A stretch of DNA of 64,000 bases. Origin: Paragyromitra xinjiangensis (Eukaryota > Ascomycota > Pezizomycetes > Pezizales > Discinaceae). Both the position numbers and the translations under genes were made by a program. The DNA lies in NCBI GenBank assembly GCA_038503065.1, contig JBCAMK010000001.1:3100001-3164000 (forward strand), written 5' to 3'. Shown here in pieces: positions 1 through 10,496 of this stretch (positions within the stretch are counted from its first letter, which is position 1; each line of letters begins with the position of its first letter). The notes under the pieces are model-generated. The model was not told the DNA's origin and did no database searches. It worked only from the letters and a program-made list of their open reading frames with translations.

Positions 1-1169
1 AAGGGTCGATTCCTTTCTGGTTGATAATCACGAAGCCTTTCTTCGGGTCATCCCCACAAACTTCCTTTTTCAACTCGACGATCTTTCTCAGTTTCTCATC
101 CACAAACCTCCTCTCGCTCTCTACAAGCTTCTCCCTTTGAGCGGCGGAGGAGTAGAAGAAACTAGAGTTGACTTCGCTCTTCTCATATTCCAAAGAAACG
201 TTCAGAGTAAGAATGTAGGCGTTCTCGACGCGCTTCGGCATGTCTGGGTGACGAGCGCCATGATCCAGGGCAAGACCACGAATCAACTGAGTTTCAGAAG
301 CGGTACGGTGTTGCATCTTCATGATCTCAATCATGTGGAGGTCGGGTTTGGCAGGGGGGTTGTAGATAGCTAGAACGGCATCAACTATACTGGGAGTCAA
401 GGATTCCGCGAGAGTCTTATTCAACTTTGTTGAGAGGGAGGTACGAGCAACAGAGAGGAGGAGCTCTCTATCAGGTTCACGGAGGATTTTAAAATCATCA
501 AGAAACTAGACAGCAAGGTCAGCATTCCTGATAATATTCATAGGTTAGCCTACCTACTTTAAGAGCCTCGACTTTGGCAAGTTCGAAACCTTCCGTGATG
601 ATACGAGGATGTAGCCCTTCCTCGATGTATCTTCTTGCTTGCTTTAACAATTCACCAACTAGCAGCACTACGCTTGTAGTTCCGTCTCCTGCAATGTCAT
701 CCAAAGCCGTCGCTGAGAACTAAAGTCAGCAAATTTTGTTTACCCCGCCTTTGATTGGTATTCCCGATTTCCCAAGAGATTTGATATCGTACCTGCTCTC
801 GCAATCATGACAGCTGTATCCCAGCATGGTGTTAGCAAATCTATATTTGTAAAGCCTGGCGGAAACTAAAACAACGCTTTCGCACCTGTGGGATTCTGGA
901 TAGTCATTTCACGCAGCAACTTCTGACCATCCTTCGTCAACGTAATCTGTCCAGATCCATCAACCAGCATTTTTAGTGTCCCCGAGGGGCCTAGATTTGA
1001 TTTCAAGACATCTTGCAGACCTATAAATATAAATTAGTAGTTGTTGTGGTGGAGATAATAATAAGGTGGGGACCCTGGGTGTACCTTCACCAGCAGCAAT
1101 GTTGACGCGGAGGGCTTCCCCTCGGCGAACCGATTCGGCCTTAGGATTAAGAAGACTAGTTGCAGACAT
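1..1169 (-). CDS. CCT6: T-complex chaperonin subunit zeta (CCT6), 5' part
   Basis: This is a subunit of the cytosolic group II chaperonin (CCT/TriC), which folds actin, tubulin and WD-repeat proteins using ATP. The protein starts with [20 protein letters not shown], the typical CCT6 N-terminus. It continues through the ATP-site segment [19 protein letters not shown], and the last visible exon ends in [12 protein letters not shown], a zeta hallmark. Five exons fit the reading frame: 1169-1085, 1020-886, 813-793 (only 21 nt), 712-558 and 505 to beyond base 1. All introns are GT-AG and short. The start is the only ATG that gives the conserved N-terminus. The C-terminal part lies outside the window. 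Confidence 0.95.
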
Positions 1170-2499
1170 TGTAACTGAATTCTGGAGCAAATAGGCCAGC
1201 AGAGAGGTTGCGATATATCGTGGAGGTCAGGAGAAGGGAAGTTAGTTGATGGTTTGTGTGTGTAAGTTAAGAAATCCCGCCAAGACTCCAAGATTTAGAG
1301 CCCCACCCCACAGCCCCACGTGGCTGAAAATCCAGTGCCTGATAACCCTCCACTAACGGATATCCGACATGAAAACTTTGCAACCTTTTTTCTAGAAACT
1401 CTAAGTTGAGCATATTCCGGGACATTAATTTTCGTTGCTGGAAATTGAGCTAACTGCTGAGTACGGAAGAGATCATTCAAGTTGAATATCATAACTCATC
1501 ACTCGTCCGTATGTCTCAAGGGAAGGTGCACCAGCCGAGAGAGGACATCTGCCCTAGGCCTTAATGAAAGGGTACTCTGGGATAAGAGCTTATTGAACCC
1601 TCCTAGGGAGCGTAAAAATGCATAAGGGATGATTCGGAGGTGTCGGTTCTACCCAAAAGAACCTGTACATTCCTTACTCCTCTATGCATACTACAAAACT
1701 CCCAGTATTCTCTCCTTCTCGCTTTTTTGCCTTAAACGACCCTAAAAGCTTATATATGTACATGATTTGGAACTTAGTTTTCTTTGTGCGATGGCTACAT
1801 GTAATTTTGCGCGATCATGGGCTATATGATTCGATGCACGTAAGGGGGAATTTGTTGGAGATGCTTCCTAATACGGGTGACCTCTCGGGCGTGGCTTCGG
1901 GGTCGGGAATGATTGAGAGACAGGTACCCGAGCACACGGGCACTCGGGCACCTGAGAGAGCTATTTAGATAGGGACCGTATGCCCACCTCTACCAAGCAA
2001 GCAATCGAGTCTTCTATTCCTCCCTACGTGCCCCAATATTACAACAGAATTGGTAAGTACATTGACCCTCGCCTTAAGCTGATGGGCCGTCTATATCTAC
2101 GGGGAACCAGAGGATGAGTCACTTTTATATTTTATTTCAGGTGTTGCTAGCAGAGGTTTGTTCGCGGGCTGAAGGCTGGGACTAAACTCCGGGCCATTTT
2201 GACACTACATGTAGTCGAAAGTACTGGTGGGTTGAAGAAAGTATCAGATAGAGGCTGATTTCTTCAGGGACGAAGGGAAACGATCGCTTGTCGCAGGAGC
2301 CTCGCTGCGGAGTTTCGATCTTAGCTTTTGGTAAATGGACGGTTGGGCGAAGAGAAGATTTACTTGGAGCTATTTTTCGCATAACCAAAAATCTGGCAAC
2401 TTGAACTAGATATCCAGTTTCTTGTCTAAAATCAATGACTCACCCCAAGATCTTAACTTTTCGTGGAATATGTGCTCAGCCAGCAGATAAAAACTACCT
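1170..2499. other. Intergenic region between CCT6 and URK1
   Basis: No gene is recognisable here. The stretch holds the upstream region of CCT6, a solo LTR at 1853-2046, and two TACATGTA palindromes (1796-1803 and 2206-2213). A 94-codon open frame at 1684-1968 runs into the LTR and resembles no family, so it is not called. Confidence 0.7.
1853..2046 (+). mobile_element. Solo LTR (copia-like), copy A, with perfect 5-bp target duplication
   Basis: The element starts TGTTGGAGATGC and ends CCAATATTACAACA, so the termini are the inverted TGTTG/CAACA expected of an LTR. It is flanked on both sides by the same five bases, GAATT (1848-1852 and 2047-2051), which is a target-site duplication. No internal retroelement sequence lies beside it. 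An inverted, shorter copy is at 40901-41070 and a diverged copy at 56782-56957. Compared with copy B it carries about 24 extra bases in a CGGGCAC-rich tandem stretch around 1926-1950. Superfamily assignment rests only on the ends. Confidence 0.88.
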
Positions 2500-4385
2500 C
2501 TAACTCCCAAAATATCTTTCATCAATGAACCTCCTCTCAAACCCTTCCTCTACTTTCCCCACGATAACTTTAACCCCCGGAAAAACTTTCGTTAATCTTC
2601 TCAGCCCCACAATGCTAGCTAAATACGTTACAAATACTATACGGTCCTCGTCAACTCCATAATCCTTCAGAACAGTGACAGCCATTAGAGCTCCTGCCCC
2701 AGTGGTGATCTGTGGGTCCAGGACAAGAACACTATCGCTTGTTAAGGTTGGTGGAAGCTTTTGATAATGCAATTCTGGCTCTCCGGTGCGAACATTTGAC
2801 TGAATCAATAGCCTCCCGATCCTAGCATCAGGAACAACCCTCTTGAGTCCGACTTCGAGGGCTCCGCCAGATCTCAGGATAACTACCGCACTGACATTGC
2901 GAGATAGCTCAAGCCCGGCGTATTTACATCCCTGGGGAGTTTCTACTTCCCTTGGCTTAAAAGAGAGATGGTCCATGCCTCGCTCAACAAGGAGCGCGGC
3001 GACACGATCGAAGTAGAAGATGAAGTCTTCGCGGGAGGTATCGGTATCATGAATTATTGTGTGCATGCCTTGGAGTTGCGGAGAGTCCTTGAGGATCTTG
3101 ACGGTCGAAGGAAGAGGCTCATCGACTTCGTGACCCTGTCCAAGGGCACGGAGGGTTTCGAGGTGCTCTTTGGATTTTGTTAGGAGGGCACGCTGGATGT
3201 GTTTTACTATCATCCCCATAGCAATGGTATTTTCGATCCCACGAGGAACCAATATGTCTGGCGCCTGATTAGTCTTCGGACAAAAAGCGAACACACTATC
3301 TAGGGTTCCGTTTACAGACCAGCGTTCTTCTTCTGTGGCTCAACGAAGAGTTCAAAGTTAGGTTTCACAAACGTAGTCCACTGCTTTATTGCCCCTTGGG
3401 TACTTTAGAATGTCAGTTGGTACCGGCTTATCTGGAGTAGCTTCAAAAACGAGACGGGATGTCCATAGGTGAAGAAAAAATGTATGGGGGGGATATGGAC
3501 ATACTCTCTCCCACGGTACTTGATATCACGTGCCACTATCACAAAACCAATCCTTAGCAATTATACTTGGATTTTTCTAGAGGAACTAGTGCCCTTACAT
3601 CTCCTTGCGAGACAAACATCTGCATCTGTGTCCACGAAGATCTATATTATACTTAGTTAGGGAAGCGGTGTAGAGCTATTGAGTTCTGTTAACCTTCATA
3701 TCTAATAGCTCAAGGACTCTCGGGTCATAGAGTGCAAAAATGCCTTCTAAGATCAGAACATGGCAGGAATAGATAGTCGTTGTTACTGGCTGTCTTTGAT
3801 GTTGTTCAAAAGAATAGACCTAGTGTTTGTCTCAATGACATATTCTAGTACGAAATCTTATTCGAGGTGGGGTATATAAGAGCATACGGGTATTTCCGCT
3901 TTTCGCCTGAATTAATTCTCTTAGCGGGAAATGTTTCTCGTGCATCTGGGAATAGTTCGTGACGCACCCTTGCTTTAAATCTCGTAGTCTCTCGACGAGA
4001 ATGTCGAAGTCCATAGAGTTCGGGGAGTCGAAGTCATATTCGTTTCGGAAAGCTTGGGCGGATTGCTCCGGATTCAATGATTTATAGAAGGAATCCTGCG
4101 TCATGAATTTGAGCTCATGAGGAAGTATTTATTGGCTTTCTTGGTGTATGTGACAGAAGGAAGTAGTAGGCTTACCATGGACAAAATCACAACCCATGGT
4201 AGATTCAGAGCGCTGACGATTTTAACAGATAGGGACGTCTTACCAGAACCGCTGGAGCCTGCAATACCGATTATCTATAGTTACCGGTTAGATGCATGTT
4301 TATCCTTCGGCATCCCCGGGTGTCAACGAAACTGGAGCATACGGACATGGGTATTTGCCCACGGTGGGCTGTAATGAACCACCAT
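2500..4385 (-). CDS. URK1: Uridine kinase with C-terminal UPRTase-like domain
   Basis: The enzyme phosphorylates uridine and cytidine in pyrimidine salvage. The P-loop GSSGSGKTS follows HYSPPWANTH, and DSFYKSL, then FDILVERLRDLKQG, are uridine-kinase motifs. The C-terminal ~250 residues are UPRTase-like (LVPRGIENTIAM; PRPP loop VLDPQITTGAGALMA). Nine exons fit: 4385-4347, 4274-4176, 4095-3968, 3906-3888 (a 19-nt micro-exon), 3819-3694, 3641-3599, 3535-3505, 3402-3320 and 3257-2500, giving 441 residues. The start at 4385 is the weakest point: an AG lies just before the ATG, so a further upstream exon is possible. Whether the UPRTase domain is active cannot be judged from sequence. It is divergent from GID8, with about 370 bp between starts. 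Confidence 0.92.
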
Positions 4386-4758
4386 TCTGCTGGATTATGG
4401 TTATTTGAACAAAGTATCACTGGGTATAAGGGTCAGTTGGTTAGCTGTCGAGAGGGGATTTCTCTCCACCTCTGTTCGAGTAAGTGGAGGGACATGCAGG
4501 CAATTCAAAGACGGTTACATATTTACGCCCCTGCATGGCTGCACGGTTAGCACCGTAATGCTGTCTGGGGCTAGGGTTACGAATGCTTGGCTTTAGGGCC
4601 CACCACACCCGTTCGTGACGCCCATCTCCCACTTCATTCTTAGTCTCCCATCCGACCTCCGCCATAAAACCCTTCTTTTTTTCCACTCCTCCCTCCTTCA
4701 CAGTGAAACATCTCTGCCTGCCCGCCCTGTCTAGGGTTCATCCGGGTGTGCAGCAAAC

Positions 4759-6043
4759 ATGGTAGGCATCATGTCCTTCCGTTCATTCTCTTTCTCCACT
4801 CCCTTTGGCTCCCCATCGGACTGCCGGCTGGTCATGCATCGCCTCGTGTGTGCGCGTGCTGATCATCAGCCGTGAATCAGAGTTCTTCTGCTGCTTCGAC
4901 AGCGACCCCTTCGAGAAAGCCGATCCCTATCGACTGGGAGAGGAGGGTCGATGATGTTAAGGTTACAAAAGGGTATGTTTAGATTCTATTTTTCTCCCCC
5001 ATATATTTTGCCGCATATACCCGCGATCTAAATGATGAACTATTATTCAAGTTGGGAATCTCTCTGAAATTACCATGTTAGAGAATATGTTAACTTGTTT
5101 CTGATTTTTGGCATACCCCTCGTATAATGTTTCGTGTTATAATTTGTTTGGAGGATGATCGAAGCTGATTGGTCATAATGAGTAGCGACCTGAACACTCT
5201 GGTGATGAATTATCTCATCATAGAGGGCTACCAGTCTGCAGCGGTTAAGTTTGCTCAAGAGGCAAACATTGTCCCCCAGGTTGATCTCGAGTCAATTGAA
5301 GAGCGCGTAGAAATACGGAACGCTATACAGTGTGGAGATATTCAGGCTGCTATAGAACGTATTAACGAATTAAATCCCGAGGTAGTTTCATCCTTTTTTC
5401 TTTCTCTGCTTATTTAATATTACCGTTGTGCTATGATTAAACAATGTTTCATGCACCACTCTCAGGCCTTCGGGCCGGTGATGATAACCCGAACCAAAAC
5501 TTCAGTCTTCAATATGAGCAAATCCCCTCAAAAAAACAAAAAAAAGGCTCATGCATACTTAATTTTTCGGTGAATATTGGCTCACAGAATATGGAACAGA
5601 TATTAGACACAAACCCGTCTTTACATTTCTCTCTTCTCCGCCTTCAGCTGATCGAATTGATTCGCAACTGCACTTCAGACCCAGATGGTGATATATCTGC
5701 AGCTCTTGCTTTTGCAACAACTCATCTGGCGCCGCGGGCACCCAGTAACCCAGCATTCCTACAAGATCTTGAGCGAACGATGGCTCTCCTATGCTTCCCT
5801 CCGCAAAACCTTGCCCCGCCTCTTGCTGAGCTGATGGATCCGGCTTTGAGAAAGCAGGTCGCTACCAAGGTGAACGAGGCTATCCTTGATGCGCAGGGGG
5901 TGCCGAAGGAAGCAAAGATCCGTCGTCTAGTAAGACTAAGGGCGTGGGCTGAGCAGAGAATCCGAAATGAGAAGAGGGATATCCCTCCAATGGATTTGGG
6001 GCTGGATTTGGGCCAGCCAGTGGATGAGCCTATGGGCGCTTGA
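4759..6043 (+). CDS. GID8: GID/CTLH E3 ligase complex subunit (GID8-like, LisH-CTLH-CRA)
   Basis: This is a scaffold subunit of the GID/CTLH ubiquitin ligase, which in yeast degrades gluconeogenic enzymes. The LisH motif is in LNTLVMNYLIIEGYQSAA, followed by the CTLH region (VEIRNAIQCGDIQAAIERI) and, after the last intron, the CRA-type helices (LHFSLLRLQLIELIR). The exons proposed are 4759-4761 (only the ATG), 4881-4972, 5186-5381 and 5600-6043, which give 244 residues, normal for the family. The first intron falling directly after the start codon is inferred from the frame; the alternative would be a different upstream start. The 218-nt last intron is longer than most introns in the window. 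Confidence 0.9.
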
Positions 6044-6481
6044 GGCGTAATAGATTATGAATTCACGAATTGTTAGCTTTCTTAATATGGTTTGGGTTCA
6101 TCGGGTTGGAGATTTGAATGGGTTGGGTTTTTGTCGTTGCTCGTTTTCACCGGTTTAATCAGAGTTGGGATTGGTACTGGGTCGGCGTTGATTGTTTTTC
6201 AATATTGTCTGTATAGCCATATTATTACTGTGTGTCGGAAAATAACAGCCCGTTGGCCAGGCAATCTTCGTAGATTTGCGTTTGGTGATTTTGGAATAAT
6301 TCATTAAAATCTCGTGCCGGGTAACACCTCAAAACCCGCTACACATTTTACATGGTCCGTGCATTGCCCTAAAAATTTCTAGGCGCAGAGCGTCTTGTGT
6401 CGCAGAATTCCTCAGGATCAACTGTTCACCATGTGTGAAACATATATCTCAATACCAACTTCGGAAACTTGAACACTAAAC
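6044..6481. other. Intergenic region GID8-REX4
   Basis: This stretch should contain the 3' UTR of GID8 and the REX4 promoter. I see no further gene, RNA or repeat. A 71-codon open frame at 6092-6307 has no recognisable features. Confidence 0.6.
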
Positions 6482-7652
6482 ATGGCGCCCACAACTCTTT
6501 CCAGTAATTGGAAGTTACTTCAGCAAAGACTCCAAAGCGGCGCGGCCCCCAAGAACCAACCACCGAAGCGCAAGGCCGCTGAAGCAGAGGATATCAATCC
6601 ACCTGGAAAACCTGCGAAAAAACCGAGGACGAGTTTGTATGTATTTTATATCTATTTATTTTTTTGACGCGAGCTTATGCTTATATGTATATCTAAAATA
6701 GACTAAGAAATAGAGCCAAGTACATTGGTACAAGGGCCCTAGATCGCGGATCCCTTAAATCCGTGCGAAAGATGGCCGGCCCCGCCACGGAGGCAACATC
6801 AACTTCTCTCATATCATGGGCTGAAGATAACGATATTCCCGCTGCTGATGTGGCACGGGCCTATAATCTCCCTTCGACATCTTCACTGTCCACGAAAGCG
6901 TCAGTAGAGGCAGTTGCTGTTTCGGAGGTAGACCCATCCAAGACGGAAGTAGGGCGGTACATTGCAGTTGATTGCGAGATGGTCGGTGTTGGAGGAGATG
7001 AGAATGAGCGCTCCGCGCTAGCTAGGGTATCAATCGTAAATTATCATGGACATCTAGTTTTGGATACGTTCGTTAAGCCGAAAGAAAAAGTTACGAATTG
7101 GAGGACCTGGGTTTCTGGTGTTAGTGCTGCTAGTATGAAGAATGGTATGTGTTTTGCTTCTACCATTTCTCTGTTGTGTATTGATAATCTTTGTAGCGGT
7201 TACATATGAAGAGGTACAGAAAGAAGTGTCAGATATCCTGCAAGGCCGCATCCTTGTGGGCCATGCTGTAAAAAACGATCTCGAAGTCCTCCTTCTTTCA
7301 CATCCGAAACGTGATATCCGCGACACTAGTCGCCATCCTGCATTTAGGAAATTGAGCAACGGGAAGACGCCAGGACTGAAGAAACTTGCGAGAGAAATTT
7401 TGGGGATTGAGATTCAGGGAGGGGAACACTCTAGTGTAAGTTCTCTTGAGGCAGGATGCCTGGAATATGATGTGGTGTTAATTGAGTTTTTTATAGATCG
7501 AGGATGCGAGAGCGTGTATGAGTCTTTATAGGTTACGGAAGGATGAGTTCGAAGTATTGCATACGGCGAAATATCCGAACCACGCCAACAAGCAAAAAAG
7601 CAAAAGCGGAGGGAGTAATGGTAAGAAAAAAAAGAAGAAAACTAAGAATTAA
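6482..7652 (+). CDS. REX4: RNA exonuclease 4 (DEDDh family)
   Basis: This is a nuclear or nucleolar 3'-5' exonuclease linked to pre-rRNA processing in yeast. A basic, lysine-rich N-terminus ([11 protein letters not shown]) precedes the exonuclease domain. Exo I is [13 protein letters not shown] (Asp and Glu), Exo II is in [11 protein letters not shown], and Exo III is [15 protein letters not shown], in which His and Asp complete DEDDh. A lysine tail closes the protein. Exons 6482-6636, 6702-7144, 7197-7435 and 7497-7652 sum to 993 nt (330 residues). Exo III is split by the last intron, so a single-frame reading misses the catalytic Asp. The ATG at 6482 is the first in frame. Confidence 0.94.
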
Positions 7653-7825
7653 ATCTGAATGCCTCTATATCCCAATGTACTACAAGATTATCATCCCATC
7701 CCATTTATGTAGATTGTAATTGATTGTCTTCGCTTCAAAGTGTAGGTATATACAAGTAATTCTTGATAGTTGCTTTCGTAGCTAACCCTACGGAAGGTTA
7801 TCTATATCTCTGATATTTGGTTTCA

Positions 7826-9337
7826 TCAAAGTGGAATTCCCTCGTAAAGCTCTGTAGCCCCTTCTCTACCCACACTAAAGATGATATCATTTAGGACTTT
7901 TGACCTAAACCCAGCTTCGCAATACGTGAAGTAATATTCCCACTTCCTCTTAAAGACCTTAACATCAGCATCATTCATACTCGGGTGTTGTTGCTTCAGT
8001 GCTGGAGCAATTCGGGAATGAAACATCTTTGTAAATCTTTCGCACCAAATGCGAAGGGTACGGGTATAGTGTCCGCCAATATTTTCTACTGATTCGAGAA
8101 TTAAGGAACCTGATGAACCTCTGTTGATGGAAGATATTAGTTGGGTATGGGAAGGGAGGTAGCCGCCGGGGAAGATATATTTTCGGATGAAATCGCTGCC
8201 TTTTGTGTAGTTGTCGTGTCTCTATCGTTACTTGTTAGTTTGTAATCGCTTCCTTATCGCTTTTTTAGGGGGATGACTTACAGTTTCTGGCATAGTGATA
8301 CACTGAAACACAGCAATCCCTCCATCCAGCTTCAGTAATCTATCCACGGTCTTGAAGTATGCCTCTAGGTACTCTTTCCCAACAGCCTCTAACATCTCAA
8401 TAGATACGACCTTATCGAACCTCTTCTTCGGTGTTTCTAATGCCCGGTAATCACACAACAGCACGGTTATCTCATCTCTCATCCCTGCAGCTGCAATTCT
8501 CTTCTCAGCCAACGCCTTCTGCTCCACACTTAGTGTCAAGCTTGTGACTTTACACCCAGTTCTCCGGACCGCCTCTATCGCAAAGCTACCCCATCCTGTC
8601 CCAATCTCGAGGACGTGATCTGTAGACTTTATTTTCGCGAGGGACATGATTTTATTTATCTTCCTGTACTGTGCTGCTTCAAGATCAATATCGTTGAGGA
8701 TAGAAGTATCGAAGATAGCGCAGGAGTAGGTCATGTCCGGGGTGAGGAAAGCGGCGAACATATCATTGGATATGTCGTAATGGGCGGCAACATTGAGGAG
8801 AGAGTTTGAAAGCGTATTGGTAGATTTAACAAGAGAGGTCAATCTATTAAAGAGGGTGGAGGAGAGGGTGGATGCATTGGAGAGGCGAGTACGGTTCTGA
8901 ATAAAGATCTGGTGGATAGAAGGTCAATTGAACGCTCTGTTGTATGGCTTGCTTGGTAGTAGCTGAGTGGAATGATTACAGTGAAGAAAGAGCATAGGTC
9001 TGAACAGTCTACTTCTCCAAGCATATATGATTCCGAAAATCCCTTGCTTCCCATTCAGTTGCTGATCGTGAAAGAACCTATCACGTTCGAAAAAACCCAC
9101 CATATCTCCAAACAATAATAATCTAACCCAGAATACATCACTCTTAACTCTTAGATAACTTGACGGGCCGCCGCCGAGGCCAAAGGTGTGAGTTTCTCCA
9201 TCCTGTGATTCGATTCGTAAAGAGCCACATTCAATGCGTTCTAGTAGGAACAGTATAGACCCCTGCGAGAAGGTCACGAGCGGTCCCCACGTCAGGTCGC
9301 TGATAGTTGATGTGATTGCAGATAGAAGCTCCATCAT
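7826..9337 (-). CDS. Cyclopropane-fatty-acyl-phospholipid synthase-like SAM methyltransferase
   Basis: Family members transfer a methylene group from S-adenosylmethionine to double bonds of membrane lipid acyl chains. The N-terminal domain contains GFSESYMLGEVDCSDL, typical of bacterial and fungal CFA synthases. AAHYDISNDMFAAFL and MTYSCAIF are the family's substrate-side motifs, and VLEIGTGWGSFAIEA is the SAM-binding loop. VSIEMLEAVGKEYL and YIFPGGYLPS complete the set. Four exons fit: 9337-9101, 9042-8980, 8908-8282 and 8221-7826, giving 440 residues, slightly longer than bacterial enzymes. I chose the double-Met start at 9337/9334; the open frame continues upstream to 9388. The exact lipid product is not predictable. 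Confidence 0.9.
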
Positions 9338-10496
9338 GAAAAGTTGATTATGAGGCGCTAAAAATAATAATAGTTCAAAAGAGAGCAAGCAAAGTAGGAA
9401 TAGGATATTGTTTTGTTACAAGGTAAAGAGGATGTGTTATTCAAGCTGCCAGATACCCTGCAGGTGCGCGGATATATAAGTTGACCTACGGGACCTCACA
9501 TAATTATCCCTTTAGTCATAACGTCCTAGATGGGATGTCTGTCCTGAGGTCTATTGCTTTTTTCAGTAAACTGATGTAAATATACACGTGTTGGGAATTT
9601 GCATAATTCAGGGACCCTTGCCGCTAGCATCTAAAACCCTAAATTGCCGTTTTAGAACAAAGAACTCAAGGCCCGCCTCAGGCACAATAATTGCATAGTT
9701 GCGATTGCATCTGCCAAATCGATGACGACTATACATATATACTGTACAGCATCGTGATTGATAACTGCTTATGGTAAGGTAAGGCAGCCTCAGGTACAGT
9801 CTTAGATTGCATCGCGAAGTCAAGCTCTAAAGGAGTTTAACTCCAAACTGAAATTGCGGTTTTGTAAGACGGGTCCATGGAGTTTCTGTGCCCGGATTAT
9901 GCAGGTGTTTTTGAACGTTCAGCATTTTTTACGATCCGAAGCGTGTTTGCATATTCCGCTTATCGAGTGATGGTCGCGAGGTGGGTTACGACACTTGCGT
10001 GTTACAATAGGGTTAGAGGCTTCTAGATCAACTTGAGGCTAAGTAAGGCGCTAGCGGTGCCTAGACCATGCGTAGTGGCTAAGTACCCACCAAGGTGTCA
10101 AAAAGAGAGGCTTGCATCGATTTTTGTGGATAGATGATACTAATGCCAGCTCTCATTTTACGCTTGGATCACTGACTATTGAGCTGCATCGCCTGCTTAG
10201 ACAATATATCGAGTATAATGAAGAGTGGCACCAGGTGTTTTTAGCTCAAAGATTTCCCGCGAGATTTCTGGAGGCTACTGGCAAATCATTTTGTGCTATG
10301 TTACTAGAAAGCATTACTGAAGAAAAATTTGACCGATTGATGTTGAGATGTGATTTATATAGGGGCACGGCTCGAAATGCGTTTGTGTTTTGTTCTAAAA
10401 CCCTTCTATCGCCTATGAAGACTTACTAAAGAAGTTAAGTTTTCTACCTATCATCCTTAGACACAACCCGCCAGCCGGCTCCACTAGATAGTTACT
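9338..10496. other. Intergenic region, no recognised gene
   Basis: This lies between the divergent end of the CFA-like gene and the 3' end of DCL1. A 105-codon open frame at 10112-10429 (+) has no motif, homology or codon pattern that I can support. I see no RNA gene or clear repeat. Confidence 0.55.

Noticed and set aside
1684..1968. 94-codon plus-strand frame upstream of URK1
   Set aside because: It ends inside the solo LTR and shows no homology.
10112..10429. 105-codon plus-strand frame next to the DCL1 3' end
   Set aside because: No motif and no supporting splice structure; probably chance.
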